A DNA stretch of 64,000 bases from Isoetes taiwanensis (GCA_021234155.1 JAJEKV010000015.1:7978270-8042269), one strand, 5' to 3'. Counted from the stretch's first letter, positions 25,036-37,389 are shown. Numbers and translations: made by a program. Notes: generated from the letters alone by a model not told the origin.

Positions 25036-25456
25036 AAACTACAAAACAACAAGTGATGTTTTAGTCCAATCAAAAAAGAACACCATTATCTAACAAAACC
25101 ATACTCAATAAATCCACATGTAGATTCTTTTTGAAAACAAAAGACATGTGGACCTACCAAAACTGACATGTTTTCTAAATGGACCTCAAAAACTCAAAAA
25201 GTGTCTGAGGTTGGGGACGGAACTTGAGGCTCCAAATACATGTTCCGTGGCTAATCACTTCCTAAAACCTTGCCTTTAGTAAACTTCTAAATTATTAGGC
25301 TTATCCAACAATGCATCAAGAGTGGTTGGCTACACCTCCGTGGTTGTGGGTGTCACCCTAATAAATCCACTCTCATAGTTCAAGCACCTCATCACACTTC
25401 CAATATGAAAAATCGTGGACTATCACTCACAATTGCAAACTGTGGCCATAATAAAT
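25036..25456. other. Possible LTR right part before a primer-binding-site motif
   Basis: This is the stretch between the 162-bp array and the PBS-like motif at 25457. It contains GGTTGTGGGTGTCACCC and an AATAAAT near 25372. It may be the end of an LTR, but no second LTR copy was found in the window. Confidence 0.3.
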
Positions 25457-25468
25457 TGGTTCAGAGCC
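25457..25468 (+). other. tRNA-iMet primer-binding-site-like motif
   Basis: TGGTTCAGAGCC resembles the plant retrotransposon PBS TGGTATCAGAGCC with one base missing. That PBS pairs with the 3' end of initiator tRNA-Met and lies just inside the 5' LTR. No LTR pair or gag was confirmed. Confidence 0.4.
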
Positions 25469-25479
25469 ATGCACTATTG

Positions 25480-27320
25480 CACCTCGCCGAGAGACTTGCA
25501 AAGGATAAGCTCTCTATTGATTTGTTTGGGTATGTAACTATATCAGGCAAAATGAAGTTCATTGATCCATCTTGTCATGTATAATACAAACATAGTTGGG
25601 TTCCAAAACATGATAATGTTCTCTTAATCCCATTGTAAGTGGATCTTACATGATAGTTATTCATTATGTGATCTTTCATATTTGCTCCTTTATCTTAGCC
25701 TTGGCTTGGTTGCTTGGTCTTATCAAGAATCTCTTCAACTTAGCACACAAGTTGCACTTTGCAAAGTTGTTCAAGTGTCTATATGACATGCTTGAAGTGC
25801 TTGCTCCATAGCTCCATCAAGCTTCGGTTGAGATATTGCGATACTGTAGTTCTCGGCTAAAGCATTCACTTCCAATATGCTCTTCCTGTGGTATTAAATG
25901 GATGCACCCTTTCGAAGCAACTTTTTTTTCCCTCGCTGATCTTTTCCCTACTTTTATGGCATATTCTCAAAGATTGAATTCAACATATTTTTCAAAAACC
26001 CTAGCGTACCATGATCCTAGAAGTTACCTCAACATGCCATTATTTCCATGTAATGCAATTTTACTCCCTTGCATGACTTGTTGCCAATTTGCCAAGATGA
26101 ATTGGAATGCCATGAATATGTATCATCCATGCAACTTTACATATCCATGTCCCTACAAAGGGGTAATTTTTTTTCTTTGGAAATTTTTCTTCATCTTGAA
26201 GTGTAAGCTCAAGTGAATGGGGTACATGTAAGTCCTCCTCTCATCACAAGTATACTCTTGGAAGGTGGCTCTTGCTTCCACCAATTCATCAATTTCAAAC
26301 TTCACAATTAGCCTAACAACACCTATTCCCCTTTACCTTAGTCGAGCTTCACGCGAACAATCACCACTTGACTTGACCTCTCTGCTAGATAATGTTTCAC
26401 CACCGAAAGTGTACCTCTTCTCTGAAAAATGTGGGTCCTGGTGCTATTGGGAGGTGCATTAAGAAAATCGCTAAGTCATCCATAACCTTCCTGCCCGTAA
26501 AGGAATTCTCCTATGAACTCAATGCAAAGCAGAAGCCATGGTATGATGCATGAACCTCCAATTGTTTATATCATGCTACGTAAATCTTGGTGATTTGATC
26601 CTTTCCTTCCAATGCCCCTCAAACTTGTTATGGCCACAATCTACTCTATCCTCTCCGCCACCATTGATGTACCGATAGGATCAGCGTAGTATGATACCTT
26701 CACCTACTAGCCCTTTTTATTGCATTGGTGCTTCACTTTCACCTTCTTATTCTTCAACCAAATCACTGTAGAGGGAGCATCACATAGTAGTCTCTAGCCC
26801 CTAACACCCTTGGGTCCACAAAGATTGACCTACAAGAACAATGTTTACAATGGGGTAACAATGTGATAAGAATGGCAACACAAGTTGGAAATATTGGGGA
26901 TAGGTATTACATTTTACCCTCTTCTTTTAGGATCCACACACCCATATAAAGCAGAAATGTCTTAATATTAGTCTGTAAAAAGTTACAGTAATTGAGAACC
27001 CATTAAAGGAACTCACAAATACCTAAAAAGAACCATTAAATGGACAAATATATGTTGTAAGTGCAGCCAAAAATAGGTTGTGGCATAGCTCAGTGTAGGT
27101 AATTATTGCAAAATTAATGGCAAGATATTGTGTGTATGCTAGTAATACTAAATGGGAGGTGTAAGTATAGGTCGAATCTAGATGTGGGCCAAAGTTGGTT
27201 GTAAGTATAGTCAGTTTCAGGTAATTATACAAAATTAATGAAAACACAGTTTTAAGTATAGCCGACATGTGGTAATTCTATAGAGAATTAATATAACCTA
27301 GGCTTAATTAATTCATAGAA
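25480..27320. other. AT-rich DNA with unsupported open frames
   Basis: The longest frame (25836-26216, + strand, 126 codons) is rich in C, F, L, M and P and ends in a hydrophobic tail. It has no recognisable domain and no codon periodicity I can see. Patches at 27020-27300 repeat a GGTAATTxT..AAATTAATG phrase three times (about 27095, 27220 and 27275). Confidence 0.35.
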
Positions 27321-27330
27321 GTAATGATAG

Positions 27331-27804
27331 CTAAGCAATTGTATAGATATAAATCTTGTATGATGTGATGGAATCATAATTACAACCGCTACTTCTATAA
27401 GAAACCTTGCATGCATGAAACCTCCATTCTTTCAACTCAATCCTTTCTTCCTTCCTAGCTGCTTTTCCTTCCTTCCTTACCATGGTGAGCCATACCGGGC
27501 CTTCTTCCCCGGCCCATCTCAATGACTCGCCCCGGTGAGGCGTAAGAGGCAGATAAAAAAATTGATAAAGAAATCCATTCCTCCCAAGCAGATGCCGGGC
27601 CAGGCTGCTCTCCCGCACTACGCCAAACCGGGATAATTGCGTAGGAGTTATTTCTTCGTGGCAAGCTTTCAACAGAAAAAGATTATCCGAAAGCAATTCA
27701 GCACCAAAGACCAGCAGCCTTCGAAGTCCCCATACTCCCTTGATTCGTGATGAGGAGATGGAGAATCCAGGATTGAGAAAGAAGAAGAAATGGAGGTGCT
27801 GCAT
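27331..27804 (-). CDS. Open frame of 157 codons, doubtful
   Basis: The minus frame runs from an ATG at 27804 to a stop near 27331. It begins with a hydrophobic F-rich segment, then a basic/mixed middle (RESSLARHLLGRNGFLYQ), and ends with a charged KEGKAARKEERIELKEW patch. No domain is recognised. The template is purine-rich on the + strand (GAAGAAG runs at 27780-27960), which by itself lowers stop density on the other strand. A minus frame of 69 codons overlaps it. It is listed because it is one of the longest single frames in the window. It could equally be chance. Confidence 0.2.
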   Translation of the reverse strand: MQHLHFFFFLNPGFSISSSRIKGVWGLRRLLVFGAELLSDNLFLLKACHEEITPTQLSRFGVVRESSLARHLLGRNGFLYQFFYLPLTPHRGESLRWAGEEGPVWLTMVRKEGKAARKEERIELKEWRFHACKVSYRSSGCNYDSITSYKIYIYTIA

Positions 27805-27899
27805 GAAGAATGGCAGAAGAATTAGAAGAAGAAAAAAAGTACCGATTATGGATCTCCTCCTCCGGAAGATCTAAGATAAGCCGCAATAAGACATCCTGG

Positions 27900-27965
27900 A
27901 CGAAGATGGCAGATGAAAGCTCGTGAGGAAGAAGAGGAGGAGGAAGAAGAGGAGGAGGTAGAGGG
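27900..27965 (+). repeat. GA-rich simple repeat (GAAGAGGAG)n
   Basis: Purine-only runs of GAA/GAG/GGA triplets continue for about 60 bp. Confidence 0.7.
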
Positions 27966-28104
27966 CTGATTTTTGTTATTTAGTTTTTGGTTCGTAAGAG
28001 CGTACGGGCATTCTCCAAAAAAGGCCTCAAATGAGGATTATGAATGAGCTAGGCATCTCCTTAAATCAGCTTAGAACTTCAGAATTTTGTAACACGTGAG
28101 TCAA

Positions 28105-28390
28105 GCAACTCTAATAAAAGGCCTTATGTAAAAATTTTCAATGGCAATACAAGGATTTATCATCAAGTATGCTTTTTAGTTTACTTAACTTGAAAGCGTA
28201 ATCAGAATTTCTGTCGCTTTGAATTCGCAACTCTAACAAAAGGCCTTATGTAAAATACCTCTTTCAATGGCAATACAAGGACTAATAACCTAGCTATGTT
28301 TCCTTAGTGTCAACTTTAACTCTCTGAAAGTTATAACCGTAATTTCCCTTTCTCGTAACCTCCCGCTTTGAATTCCGCACTTTCATTCTT
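28105..28390 (+). repeat. Tandem duplication, 122-150-bp unit
   Basis: GCAACTCTAA.AAAAGGCCTT followed by ATGTAAAA, TTTCAATGGCAATACAAGGA and CGCTTTGAATT occurs at 28105 and again at 28227. A third start (CCGCACTTTCATT) is seen at about 28375. Confidence 0.75.
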
Positions 28391-29354
28391 AATTTTGAGA
28401 GAGTTTAAGTGAGACCGTGCTAAATATGTTTAAAAGTAAAATGTTCAATGAGTAGTGTCGTGTGGCTATTTGGGGTGGGCTTTAAAATGGAGAATGCTAA
28501 TATAATTAGAGCAGCGCACTGGCCATTTTGGGTAATATCCCATTCGATGCAACCATCTTAGCTGCCGTAATCTTGTATGCCGCTATCTTTTCAACAGCAT
28601 TTGAGACCACCGTACAGCATTAGAGACTACCGAGGAACAACATACGCATGAATAACACATAGATGAATAATACGATGTAATTAAAACAATGCAAAGAATG
28701 CAGTTTTTTAAGGAATCACAGTATTTAGTGTATGAGCACTCAATCTTCCCCAGATGTCCTCCAAGAAAATGAAACTCACCTTTCTTGCATCACATCGCCA
28801 TGCAACAAAGGTTCCATGCTTTCACCCATCAGGTTCCATCGATGCCTTCCGTAATGCCGTTGAAATGGCAATCGGTTACTAGAATCTTCACATGATCATT
28901 TCCAAGAGGAACTCCATGGCGATTGCTTTCGATCGACTGATTCTTTGGCCTTGTGCAATTTCCCACCCTCCTCTTCAAATTCGTCGCCGCGATGTGCATT
29001 CTTTTCTCCAACGCCGTTTCAATGTCGCAAGATCATGGATTAATTTGGATCTTGGGTTCGAAGAGTAGATGAACTTACATGGGCGGTGTCGACATCGGCC
29101 AGCGCCAGCTTTTCCCGCTTCTTCCGAAGTTCTTTCGAAATCTTTTCCTTCCAAGTTCTTTCGAAGTCTCTAATGACAAGAAAGGTCAAGAAGATTAGGT
29201 GGTAGTTTCAAAATTATCCTAATTGTAATTTTCTAGCCGTACGTGAGTGAAATCTAATTATGGGATTTTGACAATACGCAAGGGTCAGAGAGCCATTTAT
29301 CAAGCCAGACATCAAGGTCTCCGGCCCATTAGCCCAATCGTAAGATCAAGGTCC
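28391..29354. other. Unidentified DNA with a coding-like minus patch
   Basis: Around 29060-29170 the minus strand reads ERTWKEKISKELRKKREK, then LALADVDTAHVSSS. It continues in other frames to about 28830 (minus frame 28829-29011). The basic, helical look is protein-like, but the family is not recognised. No repeat is visible. Confidence 0.3.
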
Positions 29355-29515
29355 ACATTAAAAGCCCATCCGCTGAATTTAATATCCGCTTCCCTTCTAT
29401 CTGGACCGGCCGATTAAAAGTCGATCCGCGAATTTTAATAACCGCCAGTTTCTATCGGACTGGCCAATGCAAAAGTCGATCCTAATGAAACCTGGCTGAC
29501 GAAAAGTCAATCAAT
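29355..29515 (+). repeat. Short tandem repeat, about 55-bp unit, 2-3 copies
   Basis: AAAAGTCGATCC or AAAAGCCCATCC followed by CGxTGAATTTxAATAxCCGC, TTCTATC.GGAC and GGCC recurs near 29359, 29415 and 29471, with decreasing similarity. Confidence 0.65.
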
Positions 29516-29521
29516 CGCTTT

Positions 29522-29707
29522 ATGGAAATCTATATAAGTTTTGAATTCCATTTCTTGGTTTTGATTGTCGACTTGCTCCGAGACGCTAAGAACCCGAGAG
29601 GCGCCAGAACTCTTCAAGAACTCCGAGGCGCCAAGATCATCGCTAAGATGCTTTCAAAGGTCGTGGCCGCCCAAACCCTCGTGCCGCCGCTGAGAGAAGA
29701 TGCTCAA
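29522..29707 (+). other. Exon-like open segment, product unknown
   Basis: An open + frame starts at 29525. It begins with a hydrophobic stretch (FEFHFLVLIVDLL), then a basic patch (RDAKNPRGARTLQEL), then KIIAKMLSKVVAAQTLVPPL. It reaches CTCAAGGTCAG, which looks like a splice donor near 29710. The GC-richer composition and regular codons distinguish it from its surroundings. It could be a first exon of a real or decayed gene. Confidence 0.3.
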
Positions 29708-31435
29708 GGTCAGATTAATAATATTCTGTGTGGTTATTCATTCATTGTTCGCTGCTCAGATGCATCAGATTTGCTCAGATTCTTCTCGCTTATACCGGCT
29801 TATTATTTCGTGAGCAAAGGACTTAAATTTTATAGCTTGCCGCATTAATTCGGCCTACTTCTTTAGTCAGCCATTTCGCTGTGACTTGTATTTGCATCCG
29901 CATAAATAAATGTCCTTTCCCGGTGTTAAATTGTCCTGCTCGATTAATTGTTCGGCTCTTATAATTTTGTAAAGTAGTATGACCGTTGTTTAGTTGGTTT
30001 GCCTTCGACCGCCTGGTCGGCATGCTGTGAATTGGCACTTTATGAGTGCATGTTCAGAATTGGGGACCGTATGCCATTCTCAGGTTTTAGCCTGCCAGAA
30101 TTGATGACTACCCGAATCGCTGCTTTGCTGCAGTATTGCAATCAAGCATTTGCGTGGAAGAAGAGACAAACTCTAATGGTAGTCTTACACCTCCCTAAGA
30201 AAGCAAGAGGCTGAAGATACTCCAGCCGAAGCCCACCACGTAAGAAGGAAAGCCCAATGAGGACGCGCGCAGCATCCTGGCGCACGTCGAGCGGATTAAG
30301 AAGCGGATCCATTATCGTGAGCGGGGCATTAATGCATCCTCCATGCCCCGCAGGAGAAGATGGATGACAGCTATGAGTGGTATGTTGATGTAGGCAAACA
30401 AATGGTAAGGTGGATCTTGTGTTAAGTACCTGTGAAAAGAAAGACTATCTTATGAAGAAACAAGGTACTTTATCACTTGTGAGGAGGCAGGATGATATAT
30501 GTTGTCAACTCAGTGGAGGTTATGGAACCAAGAAAGATCTCGGCTGACATACATGCTAGGCAATCGCTTTCAAAGATGGTCTGATGAAGAAGGACGAGTG
30601 CCGAAAGTCATGTTTCAAGTACTCGATGGCTCGGTAACATCAGTCTCACTCCAGCTTTCTATTAGTGAAGAGGTTCGTATGGGTGAGGAGAGAGCTTTAT
30701 GGTGGACCTTTCTCCAAGTTACTAATTGAGGATGATGAAGCATCAAAATGATATCAGTGATGTACTAAGATTGCCGGACTTAGAAAAGGACATCCGCTGC
30801 AACAGCTGATGGCATTTGGGCGTAAATGACTAAAAAGAAATTGCAAAATGAGGCAAATGAGTTGGTTAGTCAAGTATGGTATTAACTACCCACTTGGCCA
30901 ATTCCTTTTACACATCCCATCCATGTTGACCGCCCGGGTGAGATCATTATGTCAAGTCTTGTTAGCAGGAGGTATGACCCTCGAGCATGCAAGAGAAATA
31001 TTGAGGGCGATGGTGAGGAACTGGAAAGCCAAGTTCCTATGCCAGTAGACGCGTTTCCTTTGGGATAAGAAAAGGATGCTCCACTCCAGTTGACAACACT
31101 AGAAGAGCTAACAAGGAGTAAACCCTAATGTATGCTTCCTTATTATTGACCGACAGATTCTATTGAGGCACAACTTATCCACATATCCAACCAAAGTTTT
31201 GCAAAACCGGACAAACAATGTATCTTCATACATTACAACCACTCGCTTCTGCTTTCTAAAGCTCTATACCCTCAAGTAGCAGAGGGACTCCGGCAGAGAT
31301 TAGTGCAACATTGAAACCTAAATGGGCTAAGTCTTTCTTTATAAAAGGTTAGTATATTTGGTGGAATAGAGTCGTGATATATCAAGCAGCAATAACAGTA
31401 GACTAGGTCCAGCGCAGTCCGCATCTGTCACATGA
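29708..31435. other. Relic coding patches, family not recognised
   Basis: Plus-strand open pieces at 30270-30370 (DARSILAHVERIKKRIHYRE), 30499-30729 and 30848-31048 read like broken protein, interrupted by stops and phase changes. An old retroelement or other transposon body is plausible. No catalytic motif was found. Confidence 0.3.
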
Positions 31436-31439
31436 ATAG

Positions 31440-31900
31440 ACGCTGACGCTGGCCAATTGCCAATGTACCGCATCGACAAAGTGGCATATTGGTAATTACT
31501 GGGCGTGGATTATGTCGCCATTTCATGCCGGTATTCGTCTCATGTAATTGTCGCCATTTAGTCAGATGTTACTGAATGCTGGCCGTATCGCATTATCGCG
31601 ACGAGCATACGCCAGCGCGCCAATTGGGAACGCGACCGCATCTTCGCTACCGGGCGCGCGGTATTCGTCCGCCGGATGAAAAAATGCGATATTGGCGATT
31701 CGCTACGCGGGCGTGTATTCATGCCGACAATCCCACTCCGCTACCGCGTGGCTCCTCGGTTCACCGATGAAAATGCAAGATATTGGCGATTCGCGGGCGC
31801 AGGTATTCATGCCGACACCGCGACGTATCACACGCCAGCGCCAATTGGCAAGATGAATTCACGCCGCGCGTGAATTGGCACGCATCAAGCGGACGCTTTC
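31440..31900 (+). repeat. CpG-rich block with imperfect tandem units
   Basis: The block is much richer in CG dinucleotides than its surroundings. A phrase GATATTGGCGATTCGC, then GGGCG..GTATTCATGCCGAC, recurs with about 105-bp spacing at about 31687 and 31789. A weaker earlier form is near 31480-31540 (GTCGCCATTT, GCCGGTATTCGTC). CGCCAGCGC..CCAATTGG recurs at about 31611 and 31837. Confidence 0.7.
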
Positions 31901-34430
31901 CTTACTATCCTTTGCTTGATCTAAAAAGGCGTTAATTTGTATGCTCCTCAGCTTCATATATCGACATGCTTCTTTACACGCGTACTCTTACGGAACAACT
32001 CCGGCCATGCCCGGCCAAAGAATGGATAGAATATGAAGAATTCGCAAACAAAATGTGGAGGAACGTAAGTCCGAGGGAGTTTAAGGTATTGAAAAGACCT
32101 TGGCTCGCATCTATCATCCAAGATAGGAACCAAGGGCCAAAACAGGAAAAATCCGGGGAGGAAGTTGTGCGTAGACGCCTCAAGCGCTCTGTGAGGTCCC
32201 ACTGTAGATGCCTACAAGATCTTCGCTTATGACGTTCGGGCGGCGGAACGAGTTCGATGCTTATGCTCGTAAACAATACTGCACTAAATGGGACGGTAGT
32301 GCCTCAAGATACTTCAATATTTGATCCTAAGACTACTCAGGGATGAGGAAAGTACAGTGGCCTTCAAGATGATGAAATCATTTGGTTGTTAAATCAATGC
32401 ATAAACAAAGAAGTTCAGACAAGAAGGGTTCTTCGCTGATGACAAAATGGGTCCTTCATTGATTGTTGCATCATATAAAGAACATGCGAAGTTAAGAAGG
32501 TAGCGCCAGAAGAACTTCGGCTATCTCGGTGATGTAACATTGTCCGAAGTCGGCCCAGACAAGGCACGGCAAAGGTTCTGGCCGATGACATCAAGAAATA
32601 CCGCCTTTTGGTCGGCGAATACAAAACAGAAATCAAAGAACCAACAGACACCTCAAAGCTATCTCGATGGGGTGATGGCCGGAAGCCGAGAAGAAAGGTT
32701 GCTGGCCCCGAAGATGTTGGTGGTGACTTACCCGCACTCCAATATCTGGTCTCTACTGGTTATAAAGGTTCCCCTACCCATACAACAATAGGCCCTCATA
32801 TTTCTCTGCTTGTATTGATAAAGGTGGATCAAGAAAAGTGAGAGAAGGGATACCAACAGGAGTACGAAGCAGCTTTTTTAGTAGCTGCATAGGCTTAACA
32901 ACCTCAAGCTCTTTACTGTCATCATATGCCCCCCCCGTGAGAGCTCTCATATATGATGCTTTGCGGTTTACACGACTTGGAATGCCTAAAGGTCATAGGG
33001 GAAGGCTCTTCTTGAGACAAAGGATACCGATTTGAGGATGCAAAGATAAAGCGCTTGTATAATCTTCATAATGATATCCCAGCCGTGATGACTAATTTCA
33101 TGAGGTAGCTAAGAGCAAAGGGCATCGATAAAGGCATGGCAAGGTTTTGGATGAACCCAACTTTGAAAAAATGTCTTCTACAAAGCAGATGATGAGGATG
33201 AAGCAAATGAATGCGAGGAATTTACGTTCCTAACCCTACCTGAAAGACATCACTGAATTGCCGACAAAAGAAAAAGGACCTTGAATAAACATGGTTTCAG
33301 AATCAATTTGCAAGCTATCTTGTTGAGGCATTTGCACCAATTTGGATACCACTTGCCGTGAATTGCATGTTTGAGGGTATATTGGTAGAGAGGCCCCTAA
33401 GACATCAAGAAGATGCTTTAAGTTTCGGCCAACGCATGACCAGTCCAGTGGATTTTGAAGTGTTTTTCGAAAAGGTACTAGCCACTACTGATTGGGGTCA
33501 TGTCAAAGATAAAAACCGCGGCTGTACGCTACGGCGGGTAGAAGGTAATACTAGTTCACAAAAGCCTACGAAAGTAACCTTAATGTTCAAAAGCTAATGC
33601 AAAACTCAAGAGAAGGCCTAAAATGCTAGATGAACGGAGACCATGGAGAAAATTTACGCCCATGCTTGATAACATTCCAACCGGTAATGTCCGCCTTTGG
33701 GGTACGACGCGGTGCCTCGATACCAGCAGATGATCATGCAAGTCGTGATGCAACCATCGAGGTTAGAATCCGTAACCTCGTAGAAGCTTATAGAAGAGAA
33801 CGTGTCCCAACTTAATTCAAGTGGCGCTCATGCTTCGACAAGAAGCATCCGGGAGTCAAGTAGACGCCGATGACGGCGATGATGAAAAGGTACTCCACGC
33901 CAGCGCCATATGTAGCTTATATTTATGAAGCATAAAACGCGCCATGCGGTATTGCGTAACACTTTTGCATGGCTAACTCTTTGTTTTCCATGGTTCGTGC
34001 CTCCACCGCTTGTAGACAAAATCTCATCATTTCCTCTTCGACTGAATGGTGTCCTCCGTGGTAAAAACGTGCTTCCTAAGAAGCTTATTAACGTGATGAC
34101 TTCGAGCAAGTCCTCTAGAATCAATACTAAGTGGATCTATCCTCGTCCACACTTAGAAGATATGATGAATGAGGCGCTCAGATTGTTTCGCAGCTGCCAT
34201 CCGTCCCCAATGGAATGTAGAAATGTTGATAGAAATACTTAGGTGTTACCGTGTACGAATCGGTGACTTTGTGACGCATTTGGGGACCAAAGTAAAGTGT
34301 ATAAAGTTTCCACATCCAAGAGATCCGATGGTAAACCGTTCGTGAAAACATCTTTGGTACTATGATGGATCGCCTTGGCATTCAAAAAGAAAGAGGACAT
34401 CATAATAGTAGATGATGATGCTCTTAAGTG
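31901..34430 (+). other. Degenerate coding-like region, family not recognised
   Basis: Several + strand pieces look protein-derived. One is at 31966-32232 (PCPAKEWIEYEEFANKMW, then an RRRLKR basic end). Another is at about 32570-32780 (DDIKKYRLLVGEYKTE, then DLPALQYLVSTGYKG). A third is at about 33045-33140 (IKRLYNLHNDIPAVM, then GIDKGMARFWM). A fourth is at 33358-33597 (a 79-codon frame). They share one strand and lie in series, so they may be one large broken transposon ORF. No RT, integrase, transposase or helicase motif could be assigned. Confidence 0.3.
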
Positions 34431-37385
34431 CTTTTTATAATCAAGGTCGCCTCTAAATCCACCAACTTATACTCCACAAGATTACCAACAGATGAGTTTC
34501 TAGTACTATTCATGTCCATCATGAGTGGTTTGGTCATTTCCTAAAATAAAGACGATGTTGTCAAACCATCCAACTAGATCTGACTAAGGAGATGGATCCC
34601 TAACTTGAGAGTTATTTGACAAAGAAAGGACTAGTCCCTCCATGATGTAATCTTCTATATCAAGTGAATACAATGTAAAAGTGTTCTCTCGTGATATTGA
34701 TGTGTTGTTGTCTACAGATGCTAACTCCAAACTACATTCTTCTACTAAAACAAGAAAATGTTAAACCACCCACTACTACAATGCAAAATTTTGCAACAAT
34801 GCAAAAACAAAGATGTCACACAACAAAAAACACTATATATTGAGAAAAGGGTATGCAAAAGTGGTTGGTTTTTGGAATGCATATAACCACTAGAATGAAC
34901 AATGATGGTTTGTGTTCATATCTACACCCCTACACTATTTTAAGGCCCCTGGCTGTACTTTAGTTACACAAACCATTAACACATAACTAACATTATTAAC
35001 ACAAAACTATTGCATTTGGATTATTATTTTCATAGGGTACTTTTAACCCCTTGGTTTGGGTGCATATTCACACTGAGGTCATGAGGGCAAATGAGAGCCT
35101 CAAAAATTTACAATACATGTACAAAATTAACACCATTAAGTACATTCCTTCAAACCTTATAGTATTTTGCAAGCCTTAATATACGATACAAAAACTTGTA
35201 CATGTATACCCCACAAATCCAGGATCGCTATGTACGGGTCCAGATCTTGGAATAAAAATATGCCCATCCCATAGCTCGCTGTCCGGCGACCCCCGTAGAA
35301 TATGCACCCAACCAAAGGCGTTTATGTGATTTTAATAGAATGTCCTCCAACTACTAATAGAGAGACTAAAGTAGAGAGCAGACCCATGATATGGTGCTGT
35401 AAAATAATAGTTGATAGAGATATCAGTATAAGTGATGCCATCTCTTTGAATTCCGTGAACATCCCTAGAGTCAATTTATATATAGATCACTTGGGTGGAA
35501 TGGCAATGAAATAGTGACTAAAACGAATTTCCCTTGACAATTTATGTTGCTCTAAGATTCCAAACTTAGCTACACTCACACAATAACATGGTGCATATGT
35601 AAAATAGCATATATTCCTTCATTAGAAGATAGGATCTTATGGTTTGTTGTTGTATGAATCCTCATAAAATGATAATTAAAGAGAGCCTTGGTACCTAATT
35701 CTTTTCTAGATTTTACAATGCTATGCTGCTATGGAAGCAAATGTTCGTGCAAATACAAAGTACGTGATAAGCTTCTCAGATACTTCTAATGGCATTTACC
35801 ATCTTAAAATAATACATGAATTTTATAGCTCTTCTTAAATAACAATCACTAGATAACAAAATGCACAAATATAACAAAAGAAGAAAATACAAGAGATGAA
35901 CATGATATATGCTACATAGAATGGAGCACTACCCGACGCCTACAATCTATCGTGACATACTAGACATACTATATGTTGAAACAAAGGATCCTCCTTCTTC
36001 AAAAAGAAATGTACCTCAAAACATATTTTCCTCAAGTATAGACAAGAGGTATGTGATAAAGAAGGTTGAAGATGCAATAGAATTGATACAAATTCATAGC
36101 AAATTTTAATAATTACAGCAAGACCAATGACATAAAAAAATAGTAATAAAGAAACATTGCAACTGACATATTCAAAAGGCCAATACCACAATCTAGAGTT
36201 ACAAAATGACCTATCGCGGATAGCCAGCGACAACATCGTGAAGAGTCTCTCGATCTGAGGTACTCAGATTAAGAATATCGTAATTGCACTTTACATTCCA
36301 ACGCCTACCGACATAATATGGCTTACAAATGCATTAACCATAAAACCCAGATTCCACATTGGAAACAATGCATCCTTCTTCAGACTTATAAGCAAAATCT
36401 TAAGAAACACAAGTGTAAACAAGAAGGGTTCCATACTCCGATCGCTCCAGCGTATGCCTAATATTAGAACGACGTCATTGCCACTGCTAAGGAGAATCCA
36501 TTTGAAACATTGCACATTAAAGCACGAATCAAAGAATCGCCAGCATAGAAATCCTAAAGATTCCATTGTACAGATGCTAAATCAAGCTTTCGGGATACAA
36601 GGTTTGAACACTAGATTGCGGCCCCCGCCATCCCATGATTTTGCTCGCTAAGCAAATGGAGGTCTCATATTGGTTACTTTGAATTGAGAATTCCAAGAAA
36701 GATCTCCAACTTTTACTATTAACTTTTAGGATCATTCGCTGAAACTCATGAGGACACACTGTATATAGCCCTGACCATCAATCAACACTAAATTTTTTGC
36801 AAGACTCTCGCTTCCTTTTGCAAAGAAAATCGCAGGTTCCTACTCCACCAAGAAATAGCTCTACGTGCATTTCGAGCGTAACACACCGATTCAAAGCCCG
36901 TGAATGAAGAAAATCAATGAAGAACTTTTTACCGATCTTTAGCTTGAAAAATCACAAACCTTCCGATCCTTGTAAGTATGGAGGGCGCTTATGAAAATAA
37001 CTGCTTCGAGAGAAATCGTGGCTGTTAGTATAGTTTCGCCTTCGCAGAGTAGGGGCTTAAGTCGAAAGGGTATGAGCTGCTTCATAGAATGGTGGGTGAA
37101 TTAAACAAAGTAGAGCTGCCGTCAGGATAATTTCGAAAAAAAATCTAGATCAAAAGCCGCTTTGATGAAGAACAAGCTTTGTTTCATCAAACGTCGATCT
37201 GATCCCATCTCCACATGCCAATTTTCCAAGCTTATCTAATTTTCATGGCCTTAGATTTTGGAAAAATGAAGATCTAACAGCTTTTTATAATGCCATGTGA
37301 GATTTTCATTGATAAGGGAGGATAGTGATAGGCTTTAGGATCAGAGAAAAGCTATAGAAATTCAAAGAAGGCCGGAGGTTATTAA
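34431..37385. other. AT-rich DNA, no gene identified
   Basis: Short frames on both strands (35302-35514 +, 36291-36566 -, 36454-36651 +) have no recognisable domain. A perfect small hairpin, ATCTGAG-GTA-CTCAGAT, lies at 36253-36269. At 36600-37300 the minus strand shows patches such as LVLIDGQGYIQCVLMSFSE, possibly an old coding sequence. Confidence 0.35.
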
Positions 37386-37389
37386 AAAT

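Noticed and set aside
25836-26216. 126-codon open frame as a gene
   Set aside because: No domain, unusual composition (Cys, Phe, Met and Pro rich) and no splice or promoter context. Likely chance in AT-rich DNA.
31440-31900. Bacterial contamination because of GC- and CpG-rich text
   Set aside because: The block shades into flanks of ordinary plant composition on both sides and contains internal tandem repeats. There is no bacterial gene. A read-level check is suggested in the findings.
36253-36269. Perfect hairpin ATCTGAG-GTA-CTCAGAT as a terminator or regulatory element
   Set aside because: A 7-bp stem is expected by chance in 64 kb, and there is no gene next to it.
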